Assembly (NCBI GenBank): GCA_965212595.1
Contig: CBDBVE010000001.1
Location: 186,001-250,000, forward strand
DNA length: 64,000 nucleotides
Reading direction: 5' to 3'
Source: Poritiphilus sp965212595
Lineage (GTDB): Bacteria > Bacteroidota > Bacteroidia > Flavobacteriales > Flavobacteriaceae
Shown here: piece by piece, positions 10,057-19,123 of the stretch
Layout of the letters: each line of letters begins with the position of its first letter
How positions within the stretch are numbered: position 1 is the stretch's first letter
Notes under the pieces: model-generated
Told to the model about the DNA's origin: nothing
Databases searched by the model: none
The model's input: the letters and a program-made list of their open reading frames with translations, nothing else
Translations under genes and position numbers: made by a program

Positions 10057-10216
10057 GCCCACATTGATGGAAGTTCTGTACAAACTCCAATAAACAGGTT
10101 TAGGGCTAACAGATTGCTCAAGGATCCTTTCAAGAAGGCCTGCTTTTACAACCTAAACTCACCCTTTTCAAACGAATTAGTGTTGAGTTTGTCAAAAATT
10201 ATTTACCAATGTGGGC
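10057..10216 (-). ncRNA. ssrS: 6S-like RNA (flavobacterial type)
   Basis: The 211-base gap between zapA and rny holds a long rod-like structure. The ends 10057-10066 and 10207-10216 are perfectly complementary over ten bases (GCCCACATTG with CAATGTGGGC). Inside, CAAACTC pairs with GAGTTTG and GTTTAGG with CCTAAAC, leaving asymmetric bulges and a terminal hairpin around the GGATCC. On the minus strand the closing stem is followed at once by six U residues, like an intrinsic terminator. Size (about 160 nt), shape and place match 6S RNA, which binds RNA polymerase holoenzyme and mimics an open promoter. No covariance search could be run. Confidence 0.65.
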
Positions 10217-10243
10217 AGTAACTTAAATACTATTTAAAAGAAC

Positions 10244-10540
10244 TTATTTCATACTCAGCCTGGAATTTACCAAGTCATCCAACGCCTTTAAGCGGTCTGT
10301 AACTTCATTGGTGTTTTCCATTTTATCAATGCCTTTCTGCTCTATTTTCGAAGCAAACTGCAGGGCACACATAGCCAGAACATCTTGTTTGTCCCTTACT
10401 GCGTAATTTTGCTCAAATTTCTTGGCGAGCTGTTCAATGTTCTTAGCCGCCTTTCTGAGACCTTCTTCCTGACTAGGGTCGATGGTCAAAGGGTACACCC
10501 TATCTGCAATAGAAAGCTTAATCTTCAGCTTTTCTGTCAT
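10244..10540 (-). CDS. zapA: cell division protein ZapA
   Basis: A 98-residue protein with the ZapA layout: an N-terminal beta-alpha-beta part (KLKIKLSIADRVYPLTID, then EEGLRKAAKNIEQLAKKFEQ) followed by a C-terminal helix (QDVLAMCALQFASKIEQ). ZapA bundles FtsZ filaments at the division ring. The gene lies 9 bases after a coiled-coil gene on the same strand and upstream of the 6S-like RNA and rny. In flavobacteria this order is common. Confidence 0.85.
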   Translation of the reverse strand: MTEKLKIKLSIADRVYPLTIDPSQEEGLRKAAKNIEQLAKKFEQNYAVRDKQDVLAMCALQFASKIEQKGIDKMENTNEVTDRLKALDDLVNSRLSMK

Positions 10541-10549
10541 AATGCTTTA

Positions 10550-10840
10550 CTATTCAGCGAGTTGAGCCATACAATAGTCTAACTCTCTGATTAATGTGTT
10601 TATTTTGAGCTTTGCTTCTGTTTTATCTTTATCACTGCCCAGCATTGTATTTGCGAGCTTTAGGGATTTATATTTTTCTTCCCAATCCGAAACGGAACTT
10701 TTGGTGCTTTCATTGTCGTTTTTGAGTCTTACCAACTCTTCTTCCAGTTTTTTATTAGCCTGACCTAGCAATTCTAATTTATGCAACAACTTGCTAATTT
10801 TATTTTCCAGAGAATCAACAATTTCAACCAATTCACTCAT
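10550..10840 (-). CDS. coiled-coil protein upstream of zapA
   Basis: 96 residues from the ATG at 10840 (MSELVEIVDSLENK). It is nearly all heptad-repeat helix (KISKLLHKLELLGQANKKLEEEL) and ends with INTLIRELDYCMAQLAE. An upstream start at 10876 is open but lies inside the promoter described next, so the shorter form is preferred. It resembles small division-associated coiled coils in size and place; a ZapB-like partnership with ZapA is an inference from the 9-base spacing only. Confidence 0.7.
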   Translation of the reverse strand: MSELVEIVDSLENKISKLLHKLELLGQANKKLEEELVRLKNDNESTKSSVSDWEEKYKSLKLANTMLGSDKDKTEAKLKINTLIRELDYCMAQLAE

Positions 10841-10864
10841 TTGCAAACTACAATGCGTTTCAAA

Positions 10865-10895
10865 CAAAGTTAACACACATCTCAGGACTAAGCAA
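10865..10895 (-). promoter_or_regulatory. promoter of the zapA operon
   Basis: Read on the minus strand, TTG (10893-10895) is followed after 20 bases by TAACTTTG (10872-10865), a full match to TAnnTTTG. The start codon at 10840 lies 24 bases further on. Confidence 0.5.
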
Positions 10896-11022
10896 TAGTT
10901 TTGGCAATTATTCTTGAAGTAATACTTTAATGAAGTTTAAAACGTTCAGCTAAAAAATGGCCTGGATTTTGAACCATACTTTTTATGATTTCAAAGCTAT
11001 TGGTTAATTTCGTATCAAGCTT

Positions 11023-12720
11023 ATGCCTATGAGAACTATCCTTTTCGGTTTCCTATTCGTATTGTGCGTTCCCCTAACCGCCCAGGAAAAGTACCCCAAG
11101 GACGCCTTTAGATCACCCATGGGTATTCCTATAATTCTCGCCGGGACCTTTGGAGAATTGAGATCAAACCATTTTCATTCAGGTATTGATATAAAAACAC
11201 AACAACGCCAAGGGCTCCCAATATATGCAGTTGGTAATGGTTCTGTAACACGAATAAAGGTTTCATTATGGGGCTATGGCAAGGCGCTTTATGTTGCACA
11301 TCCAAATGGCTACACTTCGGTATATGCTCATCTGCAGAAATTTTCTCCTGAAATAGAAGCTTATATCAAGAAGGTGCAGTACGATAAGAAGTCCTATGAG
11401 GTTGAAGTCTTCCCGGATTATGGTGAGTTAGAAGTGCAAAAAGATGAAGTCATAGCTTTTAGTGGAAATTCTGGAGGATCTTCGGGGCCTCACCTGCATT
11501 TTGAAATCAGAAATAGCGTTTCCGAAAAACCGACAAATCCGTTGTTATATGGATTGGAAGTGCGAGATGCCACGAATCCGATTCTTACCGGCCTGTACGC
11601 TTACCCACTTTCACGAGGAGCACAGGTAAACCAAAGTGCAAAAAAAATTCAACTTAATTTTAGAAAGCAGGCCGATGGCACCTATCTGGCAGACAAGGTG
11701 GAAGCTTTTGGCACCATTGGTTTTGGGGTTGTAACTTATGATCGGCAGGATTTGGCAGCGAACAAAAACGGGGTCTATTCTATTCAGCAACTTGTTAATG
11801 GGAAAGTTTATACCAATTTTAATTTTGAATCCTTTTCCTTTTCAGAGACACGTTATATCAATACTTTGATAGACTACGACCATTTTGGAAAATACAGACA
11901 GCGTATTCAGCAGTGTTTTAAGTCTCCCGGAAACAGACTAAGTATCTACGACGAGCTCTACAATGATGGAAAAGTAGATGTGCAAGAGGGCTTGTCTTAT
12001 TCAGTTGAAATTCAGATTAAGGACCTCGAAGGCAATAGCACTAATTTGATAGTTCCTGTTACTGGCAAGAAGCTTCCATTAAAGGTTCGCCCCGAGGAAA
12101 TGAAAACGGCGGATTATGTTATAGCCAAGAAACCCAATAATTTCGATTTGGATGTGGCCAAAGTATACTTCCCCGCTAATACTTTTTACAAAGATTTCTA
12201 TATCGACCTTAAAAAAGGAAGAGATACTGTCCGCATTCATAACAATAGGGTGCCAGCTCATAGAAACTTTACCATCTCTTTTGATGTTTCTAAATACAAC
12301 CCGGAAGAAAGAAAACAGCTTTTTATCGCCAGACTTGATAAAAAAATGCGACCTAACTATGCTTCAACATACAAAAGAGGAGAAACTTTTACGACCCGCA
12401 CCCGCAATCTGGGAACTTATACACTTGCTAAAGACACAATTGCCCCTAAAGTAAGAGCCAAAAACTTTAAAGAGAAGCAATGGCTTACCAACTATCGCTA
12501 CTTAAGCCTTCACATTTCAGATGATCTAAGCGGGATTGATACCTATACCGCCACACTTAACGGGGAATGGATCTTAATGGAATACGAGCCCAAAACACGT
12601 ACTATCACCTATAATTTTGATGATATCATTTTAGATAAAAAGCAATGCGAATTAAAGGTTATAGTCACCGATAATGTAGGTAATTCTACTACCTTTAGTC
12701 ATAGTTTTTATAGAAAATAG
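11023..12720 (+). CDS. M23 family metallopeptidase with large C-terminal beta region
   Basis: A 565-residue secreted protein (signal peptide ILFGFLFVLCVPLTAQ). Residues 35-185 form an M23/LytM domain with zinc ligands in NHFHSGIDI and GPHLHFEIR, plus YAHLQKF. M23 enzymes cut peptidoglycan cross-bridges. The remaining 380 residues are beta-rich with no motif I can name, perhaps envelope-binding. All metal ligands are present. An ATG two codons downstream is equally possible. The TonB receptor gene starts five bases after the stop, so the two are probably co-transcribed. Confidence 0.85.
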   Translation: MPMRTILFGFLFVLCVPLTAQEKYPKDAFRSPMGIPIILAGTFGELRSNHFHSGIDIKTQQRQGLPIYAVGNGSVTRIKVSLWGYGKALYVAHPNGYTSVYAHLQKFSPEIEAYIKKVQYDKKSYEVEVFPDYGELEVQKDEVIAFSGNSGGSSGPHLHFEIRNSVSEKPTNPLLYGLEVRDATNPILTGLYAYPLSRGAQVNQSAKKIQLNFRKQADGTYLADKVEAFGTIGFGVVTYDRQDLAANKNGVYSIQQLVNGKVYTNFNFESFSFSETRYINTLIDYDHFGKYRQRIQQCFKSPGNRLSIYDELYNDGKVDVQEGLSYSVEIQIKDLEGNSTNLIVPVTGKKLPLKVRPEEMKTADYVIAKKPNNFDLDVAKVYFPANTFYKDFYIDLKKGRDTVRIHNNRVPAHRNFTISFDVSKYNPEERKQLFIARLDKKMRPNYASTYKRGETFTTRTRNLGTYTLAKDTIAPKVRAKNFKEKQWLTNYRYLSLHISDDLSGIDTYTATLNGEWILMEYEPKTRTITYNFDDIILDKKQCELKVIVTDNVGNSTTFSHSFYRK

Positions 12721-12724
12721 CCTT

Positions 12725-15193
12725 TTGAAATGCCTTAGACTCCTTTTCATTTGCTTTCTGTTGTGCCCCTTTTTTCGGTTAGCCGCGCAAAACGCTACAA
12801 TTACGGGTGTAGTCTTAGATGAAAACAACCAGGCGCTCCCCAATGTAAATATTACTACCCTTAGTGGCGGAACAGCATCGGACGCTAATGGCTTTTACCT
12901 TCTCTCTGTTGTAGCGGATACTGAAATTTCTGTAGTCTTTTCGCATTTAGGCCATAAACAGGTAGTTCTGGAAAACATTATCCTTACAACAAATGAAACC
13001 TATGCCTTCAACCCGGTAATGAAGACAGATGCCATACAGGTAGACGGTGTTGTGGTCACCCCAACAGGTGAAAAAAGTGTTGAGGGAATTACAACAATTA
13101 CGCCGGAAGAAGTGCGACTTATTCCAGGTGCCAATGCGGGTGTGGAAAACGTGCTTAAATTATTGCCAGGTGTCTTTTCCAATAATGAGCTAAGCACACA
13201 ATACGCAGTTAGAGGTGGCAACTATGACGAAAATCTGGTCTATATCAATGACATAGAAGTATACCGTCCTTTTCTTGTCAGGTCTGGTCAGCAGGAAGGT
13301 TTGAGTTTTGTAAATAGTGCTATGGTACAACGCTTAAAGTTCTCCTCCGGCGGTTTCCAGGCGCAGTACGGCGACAAACTTTCTTCTGTACTTGATATCA
13401 CCTATAAAAATCCAACCAGCTTCGGGTTGCAGGCAGAAGCAAGTTTATTGGGTGCTAGTGTCACCGTTGAGACTATTTCTAAAAGCAAGAATTTCAGTAG
13501 TGTCACCGGTATGCGGTATAGAGATAACAGTTTGCTTGTAAATAGCCAGCAAACCCAGACGAACTTTAACCCGGCCTTCGCCGACCTTCAAAGCTACCTC
13601 ACCTACCGGTTTTCAAGCAGGCTTCATCTCAATTTTTTGGGGAATTTATCTATAAATAACTATAGAAATGAACCCCTGACCAGACAGACCAATTTTGGGA
13701 CCTTAGCCGATCCCATGGCACTTCTGGTTTTTTATGAAGGGCAGGAAAAGAACAAATTTACAACCTCCCTGGGTGCTTTAAAGGCTGATTATTTCGTAAA
13801 CGATCGGTTGACATTAAAATTTATCGCTTCGCTATACCACACCACAGAAGAAGAATACTCCGATGTTATTGCCCAATACGAACTGGCCGAAGTAGATACG
13901 AACCTCGGAAGTGAAAGTTTGGGAGAACCCACATCATCGAGGGGTATTGGGTCGCAATTTAACAGGGCCCGTAACGATCTGGACGCGCTTATTCTCAATG
14001 TCTCCCACAAAGGCAGGCATGCGAAGAATGGCAGGGCACTGGAATGGGGCTTTAAATTTACACGTGAAGACATCAGGGATCAGATTCGCGAATCAGAATT
14101 CATTGATTCTGCCGGGTTTTCTATACGCCCTCCCCTATCTGAATTTGTAAATAATCAACCTTCAGAGCCCTTTGATGCGCCATTGGTGCCATTTGAAGGT
14201 ATCAGTTCAAGAAATTTTGTAAAAACAAACCGCTTTTCTGGTTTTATTCAGTATAGCAAACAAACAGAATGGAATTCTGCTGACATCTATTACAATCTGG
14301 GCCTAAGAGCACAGCATTGGACCGTTAGCGGAGATGGTATTAGCAGGACCTCACATCAGATCCTAAGTCCAAGAGCGCAATTTGCCGTAAAACCAGGCTG
14401 GAAGCGAGACATGCTATTCAGGCTTGCAGCCGGATGGTATCAGCAGCCACCCTTTTACAGAGAATTAAGAGATGAAAATGGTCTAATTCAACCCGGAGTT
14501 AAAGCACAGAGATCCATCCACTTTGTACTTGGTAACGAATATAGTTTTACACTTTGGAACAGACCCTTTAAACTGGTTAGTGAGGCCTATTACAAAGATC
14601 TCAGTAATGTGAATCCATATACGCTGGAAGACGTTAGAATACGCTACCGCGCTACGAATAATGCCAAGGCTTATGCCTATGGGTTCGATTTGAGACTTAA
14701 TGGTGCTTTTGTACCTGGTACGGAATCATGGGTAAGTTTGGGTTTTCTCAAAACCGAAGAAAACATTGATAATAGAGGGTATATTTCAAGGCCAAGTGAT
14801 AATCGTTTTCAGGCGGGGATTCTTTTCCAGGACTATATCCCAACGATTCCAAGCCTGCGCATGTATCTCAACCTGGTTTATAATACAGGGGTACCCGGCG
14901 GCTCTCCGAGTTATGCAGATCCTTATAATTTTCAGAATAGATTAAGAGATTACAGGAGGGCAGATCTAGGAATTTCCCATATTTTTGTAGGCACAAACAA
15001 AAAGTACCCCAAAAACCACTGGTTATATGGTTTTGAAGAGTTGAATATTGGTTTTGAGATTTTTAACCTTTTCAACAATCAAAATTCGATTACAAATACC
15101 TGGGTGAGGGACGTTGATAGTAAGCAACAATTTGCAGTTCCCAACTTTATGACCTCACGGGTTTTAAATCTTAAATTGCAGATGCGTTTTTAG
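12725..15193 (+). CDS. TonB-dependent outer-membrane receptor
   Basis: An 822-residue receptor. Signal peptide (CLRLLFICFLLCPFFRLAAQ), carboxypeptidase-regulatory-like domain (ATITGVVLDENNQALPNVNI to about residue 110), plug domain (VVVTPTGEKSVEGITTI, LLPGVFSNNELSTQYAVRGGNYDENLVYIND) and a 22-strand barrel ending with aromatic-terminated LNLKLQMRF. The only start that keeps the signal peptide is TTG at 12725; the nearby ATG is in another frame. The length is below that of SusC proteins and no SusD gene follows, so this is a general TonB receptor of unknown ligand. Neighbour of the M23 peptidase five bases upstream. Confidence 0.9.
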   Translation: MKCLRLLFICFLLCPFFRLAAQNATITGVVLDENNQALPNVNITTLSGGTASDANGFYLLSVVADTEISVVFSHLGHKQVVLENIILTTNETYAFNPVMKTDAIQVDGVVVTPTGEKSVEGITTITPEEVRLIPGANAGVENVLKLLPGVFSNNELSTQYAVRGGNYDENLVYINDIEVYRPFLVRSGQQEGLSFVNSAMVQRLKFSSGGFQAQYGDKLSSVLDITYKNPTSFGLQAEASLLGASVTVETISKSKNFSSVTGMRYRDNSLLVNSQQTQTNFNPAFADLQSYLTYRFSSRLHLNFLGNLSINNYRNEPLTRQTNFGTLADPMALLVFYEGQEKNKFTTSLGALKADYFVNDRLTLKFIASLYHTTEEEYSDVIAQYELAEVDTNLGSESLGEPTSSRGIGSQFNRARNDLDALILNVSHKGRHAKNGRALEWGFKFTREDIRDQIRESEFIDSAGFSIRPPLSEFVNNQPSEPFDAPLVPFEGISSRNFVKTNRFSGFIQYSKQTEWNSADIYYNLGLRAQHWTVSGDGISRTSHQILSPRAQFAVKPGWKRDMLFRLAAGWYQQPPFYRELRDENGLIQPGVKAQRSIHFVLGNEYSFTLWNRPFKLVSEAYYKDLSNVNPYTLEDVRIRYRATNNAKAYAYGFDLRLNGAFVPGTESWVSLGFLKTEENIDNRGYISRPSDNRFQAGILFQDYIPTIPSLRMYLNLVYNTGVPGGSPSYADPYNFQNRLRDYRRADLGISHIFVGTNKKYPKNHWLYGFEELNIGFEIFNLFNNQNSITNTWVRDVDSKQQFAVPNFMTSRVLNLKLQMRF

Positions 15194-15207
15194 CAGAGCC
15201 AAAAAAA

Positions 15208-15861
15208 ATGAAAAAGTATTTATCCTTTCTTGTTGTTCTCACCGTTAATTTTGCCTTTGCGCAAAAAAACATCTATGAAAGCAACAAGTTCGATCAACTG
15301 AGTGAAGATCATCAGACACTCGCAATTATTCCCTTTTTTACCCACTTGGAATTAGAGGAGAAGGTATCTAAAGATGAATTACAAAAACTTGAAGAAAAGG
15401 AAGGTCACGCCGTTCAGGACGCTTTAGAAACCTATTTTGGGAGGGGTAAAAAACGTAAGAAATTCTCTGTAGAATTTCAGAATATCAAAAACACCAATGC
15501 ACTACTTGCAAAAAGTAGCATCACCTACAAAAACATAGATACCTACACCATAAAAGAGCTTAGTAAAATATTGGGGGTTGATGGTATAATTAGCGGCAAC
15601 CTGGACCTGAACATACTATTATCCAGAGGTATTCCGGCAGAGTTTAATTTTATCGACTACATTCTGGGCGATGCCAATTACGGTAGAATCGGAATAAAAA
15701 TAAGCGATGGTAAAACCGGTAAATTACTTTGGAAGTACGAAGAGCAGATCAATAAGAAATCTGGAAAAAACACAGATGACCTCATTGATAAAATGATGAA
15801 AAAAGCCACTAGAAAATTTCCCTACGACAAGGAAAGACAAAAGAATAAAAGAAGAGGTTAA
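15208..15861 (+). CDS. secreted protein of unknown function, CsgG/LpoB-like fold suspected
   Basis: 217 residues with a signal peptide (KKYLSFLVVLTVNFAFAQ). The mature part has LAIIPFFTHLELEE, YTIKELSKILGVDGIISGNL and GRIGIKISDGKTGKLLWKYE, the strand-helix order seen in CsgG/LpoB-type periplasmic proteins where a short-lived 'AIIPF' strand is followed by a 'GVDAIISG' turn. The C-terminus is very basic (RKFPYDKERQKNKRRG). I do not recognise the exact family. It follows the TonB receptor by 14 bases and overlaps the cysteine desulfurase stop by four. Confidence 0.6.
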   Translation: MKKYLSFLVVLTVNFAFAQKNIYESNKFDQLSEDHQTLAIIPFFTHLELEEKVSKDELQKLEEKEGHAVQDALETYFGRGKKRKKFSVEFQNIKNTNALLAKSSITYKNIDTYTIKELSKILGVDGIISGNLDLNILLSRGIPAEFNFIDYILGDANYGRIGIKISDGKTGKLLWKYEEQINKKSGKNTDDLIDKMMKKATRKFPYDKERQKNKRRG

Positions 15862-17006
15862 TTCTCCGAGAACTCTTTGAGTACCCCAATAGTATAATCA
15901 ATTTCTTCGCGGGTATTATATTTTGAAAACGAAAATCTCAAAGAAGGTTTTTTAAGGTCTTCTTCCGAAAGTATTTCGGTAAGAACATGTGAACCCTTAT
16001 CGCTTCCAGATTGACAAGCGCTTCCTTTAGAACAGGCAATTCCCTTTAAATCTAGATGAAAAAGTAGCATTAAGGCCTGCTGTTCGCTAAAAGGCAGACA
16101 TACATTTACCAGGGTATAAGTACTTTTATCCATATCCCCGGAATGCCCGTTAAATTTGACCTCCGCGAGTACTTCTCTAATTTTTTCAACAAAGTACCTT
16201 TTAAGACCCGCGACGTACTGCTGCTCTTCTTCTAAATTATCGTAAGCCAGTACAAAAGCCTTCTCTAAGCCAACGATGTTATGAAAGGGCTCTGTTCCTG
16301 CCCTATATCCTCTTTCCTGGGCGCCTCCTAAAATAAGTGGTTTTAAACCACTGTTCTTTCTCACATAAGCAAAGCCAATTCCTTTAGGCCCATGAAACTT
16401 GTGCGCAGCTGCCGCCATAAAATCTATGGGTACTTGCTGAACATCCCAATTAAAATGTCCGATAGACTGTACCGTATCTGAATGTAGGTAGGTATCATTT
16501 TTCTTGCACAATTCTGCGATATGTTCAATGTCTATCTTGTTTCCTATTTCATTGTTGATATGCATCAAACTAACAAGCTTTTTTGATGAATCCTTTTCAA
16601 GAAGTTCGCTAAGATGTCCCATATCGGGGTTGCCAAATGCATCCAGATCTACAAATTTGAGTTTAATCCCATATTCTTTAACTAATTCCTCAGCTGTGTG
16701 AAGTACCGCGTGATGCTCTATTTTAGAAGAAATTATGGTCTCTATTCCTAAATCCCGTACTGCGCACCTCAATATCATATTATCAGCCTCAGTGCCTCCA
16801 GAAGTAAATATGATCTCCGAGGGATGGGCATTAAGGTACTTCGCGATAGTTTTCCTTGCCTGTTCAATAGCTGTCTTAGCAGACCTTCCAAAACCGTGCG
16901 TTGAGGAGGGGTTTCCATAGCAGTCTTCCAGCGCTTTTTGCATCTTTACAATTACCTCGCTTCTGACTTGAGTGGTGGCGGCATTATCAAGATATATTTT
17001 TGACAT
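15858..17006 (-). CDS. cysteine desulfurase (NifS/IscS class)
   Basis: A PLP enzyme that takes sulfur from cysteine for Fe-S clusters or thio-modification of tRNA. The 382 residues begin with KIYLDNAATTQVRSEV and show SSTHGFGRSAK, HHAVLHTAEEL, HSDTVQSIGHF, the PLP lysine in AAAHKFHGPKGIGF near residue 205, and the sulfur-accepting cysteine loop CSKGSACQSGS near 330. Length and loop fit the IscS/NifS-like group rather than SufS. It stands alone with no scaffold gene nearby, so the pathway served is not clear. Confidence 0.9.
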   Translation of the reverse strand: MSKIYLDNAATTQVRSEVIVKMQKALEDCYGNPSSTHGFGRSAKTAIEQARKTIAKYLNAHPSEIIFTSGGTEADNMILRCAVRDLGIETIISSKIEHHAVLHTAEELVKEYGIKLKFVDLDAFGNPDMGHLSELLEKDSSKKLVSLMHINNEIGNKIDIEHIAELCKKNDTYLHSDTVQSIGHFNWDVQQVPIDFMAAAAHKFHGPKGIGFAYVRKNSGLKPLILGGAQERGYRAGTEPFHNIVGLEKAFVLAYDNLEEEQQYVAGLKRYFVEKIREVLAEVKFNGHSGDMDKSTYTLVNVCLPFSEQQALMLLFHLDLKGIACSKGSACQSGSDKGSHVLTEILSEEDLKKPSLRFSFSKYNTREEIDYTIGVLKEFSEN

Positions 17007-17108
17007 TGAAACTATATCGTTTTAGTGATCCGCCAAAAATAATTGAAATAATGTTAATTTCTTTCAAAAATCAGGAGAATCCTCTAGGAAATTTTCTTTG
17101 GATTCGTT

Positions 17109-17116
17109 TACCTTTG
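17109..17116 (+). promoter_or_regulatory. -7 element TACCTTTG next to a start codon
   Basis: A full TAnnTTTG match ends four bases before the ATG at 17121, so transcription would start at or just next to the start codon. The -33 partner is weak. Confidence 0.4.
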
Positions 17117-17120
17117 AGGT

Positions 17121-17633
17121 ATGAAAAGATTGCTTTTGCTTATGGGGCTCTGCCTCTTTTTTTCTTGTGATGACGGAGATCTGCAGATAGAGACCATAGA
17201 CTTTGACAGTGCTAGTATTCAATTCTGTGAGAGCTCAACAGATATCAGCAGCACCATCTTTTTTAAAATCAATACTACCGAAGTGCTAATTCTGGAGCTT
17301 GAAAGCGGCATATTGGAGAACGAAGCGTCAGCAGAGACTATTAGCAGCACAGTCCCTGGTCAATCATCAGTTACTTACCGGGCTTTCAACGACAATGTAA
17401 CCAGTAGTTATTTTTGCGACGATATCCCGCCAACGACTCCAACAGTGCTTGAGGAGATTCTAGCCGAAGGTGGCGAAGTTTTGGTGACCACAATACAGAG
17501 CGAAACAGACAGCACGATTTACGAACACACGATTGAATTCAGTGGCATTTCTTTTGTGAATTCTAAGGGAGAACGTATCACGGATCTAAGTATAAATAGT
17601 TTTGGGACTATTACCACCCAGGTAGAGAACTAA
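17121..17633 (+). CDS. lipoprotein of unknown function
   Basis: 170 residues. Signal peptide with lipobox (LLLLMGLCLFFSC, Cys near 16, then DDGDLQ); the acidic residues right after the Cys suit surface or outer-membrane lipoproteins of this phylum. The body is acidic and Ser/Thr-rich with two Cys pairs (QFCES and YFCDD) that may form disulfides. No domain recognised. A -7 element lies immediately upstream. It converges on and overlaps by four bases the Smr gene on the other strand. Confidence 0.65.
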   Translation: MKRLLLLMGLCLFFSCDDGDLQIETIDFDSASIQFCESSTDISSTIFFKINTTEVLILELESGILENEASAETISSTVPGQSSVTYRAFNDNVTSSYFCDDIPPTTPTVLEEILAEGGEVLVTTIQSETDSTIYEHTIEFSGISFVNSKGERITDLSINSFGTITTQVEN

Positions 17634-18178
17634 GGATTCTGATAGATATAAACCTCAGTGGCCCCTAAGCCGTATTTTTTGTAATCTGCCTCATAATACT
17701 TCAGATTCTCGTATCGCCCAAAAAGGTATTTCAATTCTTCCTTTAAAATACCCTCGCCTACCCCGTGAATAAACACTACTTTCTGAATGCGCTTTCTAAT
17801 GGCGAATTCTAATTGCCTTTTAGCCGTTTCTAATTGGAGGTCCAACATTTCGTGATTACTCAATCTTTTGGGGTTTGCTGTCAATTGGTGAATATGGAGA
17901 TCCACTTCCATTTTAGGAGCGTTTCTGTCCTTAGCTTTTATTGGATTATGCTTTTTTTTCTTTGGCGCTTCTTTTTGGGCCTTTATTTGCGCCACTTCGT
18001 AGTTAGAAACCTTAAAAGGTGTGGCTTCCGACAGCTTTATTAGTTCTGAAGGAGTATAGGTCATATGAAAACCTTCCTCTGTTTCAATGGTGATTTGAGT
18101 GTTCTGTATTGAAATAATAACGCCCTTTGTCGTGTCATCAATTGCCTCTACTTTATCTCCGACCAAAAAATCACTCAT
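17630..18178 (-). CDS. Smr-domain protein (DUF2027/MutS2 C-terminal type)
   Basis: 182 residues from the ATG at 18178 (MSDFLVGDKVEAIDD); a longer upstream reading is open but runs into the neighbouring gene. The N-terminal 60 residues form a small beta barrel (FLVGDKVEAIDDTTKGVI). After a Lys-rich linker, residues 100-182 are an Smr domain: VDLHIHQL, then KVVFIHGVGEGILKEEL and the end GLGATEVYIYQN. Smr domains nick DNA or RNA in MutS2 and relatives. The key DLH and HGxGxG motifs are intact. The gene overlaps by eight bases the small membrane-protein gene upstream. Confidence 0.8.
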   Translation of the reverse strand: MSDFLVGDKVEAIDDTTKGVIISIQNTQITIETEEGFHMTYTPSELIKLSEATPFKVSNYEVAQIKAQKEAPKKKKHNPIKAKDRNAPKMEVDLHIHQLTANPKRLSNHEMLDLQLETAKRQLEFAIRKRIQKVVFIHGVGEGILKEELKYLFGRYENLKYYEADYKKYGLGATEVYIYQNP

Positions 18179-18356
18179 TGTTATCATTTTCTTCCCCTCT
18201 TCCCCGCCAGGATTGAGAAGACTTGTAAATGCCAAACATCAATAAGACAATACCCATGCTTAGAGCATATTCTTTTTGCATCCATTGACTACCTGCCGCC
18301 ATTATTATAGCTCCTGCTACTATTAGCAAAAAATAAATGGTTTGTTTTGTTTTCAT
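18171..18356 (-). CDS. small membrane protein
   Basis: 61 residues with two membrane helices (IYFLLIVAGAIIMAAGS and LSMGIVLLMFGIYK) and a charged tail. Its stop overlaps the start of the Smr gene by eight bases, which supports translation of both. A -7-like TATTTTTG on the minus strand (18368-18361) sits five bases before the start codon, so the message may be leaderless. Function unknown. Confidence 0.65.
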   Translation of the reverse strand: MKTKQTIYFLLIVAGAIIMAAGSQWMQKEYALSMGIVLLMFGIYKSSQSWRGRGEENDNNE

Positions 18357-18444
18357 TCCTCAAAAATAATAGTATTTTTCGGTACAAGAATCCCACCACA
18401 TGAGAACTCAGCTAGCAACCCTCCTTTTTATTTCGGAAGACAAT

Positions 18445-18705
18445 ATGTTGCCATGTATTAGCAAGCAGTTATTGGGCATGGACTGCCCGGGTTGCGGGTT
18501 ACAACGCTCCGTGGCTTTTTTACTGAAAGGAGAATTTATAGAGGCCTTTAAGATGTATCCGGCCATATATACTATTATCTTATTATTCGGATTTATAATT
18601 CTGGATCATTTTTTTAAAATAAAACAGGCGAACAAGATCACCATTTTTTTAATGATCTCGTCTGTCTTCCTAATATTGACCAACTACTTTTTAAAATTTT
18701 TCTAA
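18445..18705 (+). CDS. DUF2752 membrane protein
   Basis: About 86 residues with the DUF2752 signature: MLPCISKQLLGMDCPGCGLQRS, where the CPxCG motif is diagnostic, then FKMYPAIYTIILLFGF and a second membrane helix. The frame is open upstream to an ATG at 18400 that would add 15 residues. The family function is unknown. The gene is followed after 14 bases by two CCC-motif membrane genes. Confidence 0.75.
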   Translation: MLPCISKQLLGMDCPGCGLQRSVAFLLKGEFIEAFKMYPAIYTIILLFGFIILDHFFKIKQANKITIFLMISSVFLILTNYFLKFF

Positions 18706-18719
18706 TTAAACGATAGATT

Positions 18720-19058
18720 ATGGAACAACAAAAATTACCTAATGTTACCATCTCAATAGTTCTGGCAATAGTTTCTTTTATCTGCTGTTGCTTCAGTGCA
18801 GGTTTGGGGGGTGTTCTTTTCTCAGGAATAGCTTTCTTTCTCATTAAAAAGGATGAAAAGCTCTATGCCCAAAACCCTGAAGGTTATTCTAATTTCAGTC
18901 AGCTCAAAACCGCAAAAATCATTGCGATTATTGGTTTGGTACTGGGAATTTTAGTTCTTATATGGACCATATTCACCATTGTAAGCGCTGGTGGTTGGGA
19001 AGCTTATATGGAGCAGCAGAAAGAGATTTACGAGCAATTGGGAATTCCTATAGACTAA
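18720..19058 (+). CDS. CCC-motif membrane protein, copy 1
   Basis: 112 residues with two membrane segments. The first carries the three adjacent cysteines (SFICCCFSAGLGG), the name-giving motif of this Bacteroidota family; the loop between has YAQNPEGYSNFSQLKTAKI, which is matched in the next gene. Function unknown. It forms a small cluster with DUF2752 and a second copy. Confidence 0.75.
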   Translation: MEQQKLPNVTISIVLAIVSFICCCFSAGLGGVLFSGIAFFLIKKDEKLYAQNPEGYSNFSQLKTAKIIAIIGLVLGILVLIWTIFTIVSAGGWEAYMEQQKEIYEQLGIPID

Positions 19059-19123
19059 CAACTTAAGAACAGCAAGCTTTGTTGAAATAAATATCAATTG
19101 ACAATAAATTCTAAAATAAATTT

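Noticed and set aside
10841..10876. Longer start for the coiled-coil gene
   Set aside because: The extra 12 codons cover the -7 element of its own promoter.
12725..15193. SusC of a polysaccharide-utilisation locus
   Set aside because: 822 residues is short for SusC and no SusD gene or glycoside hydrolase is adjacent.
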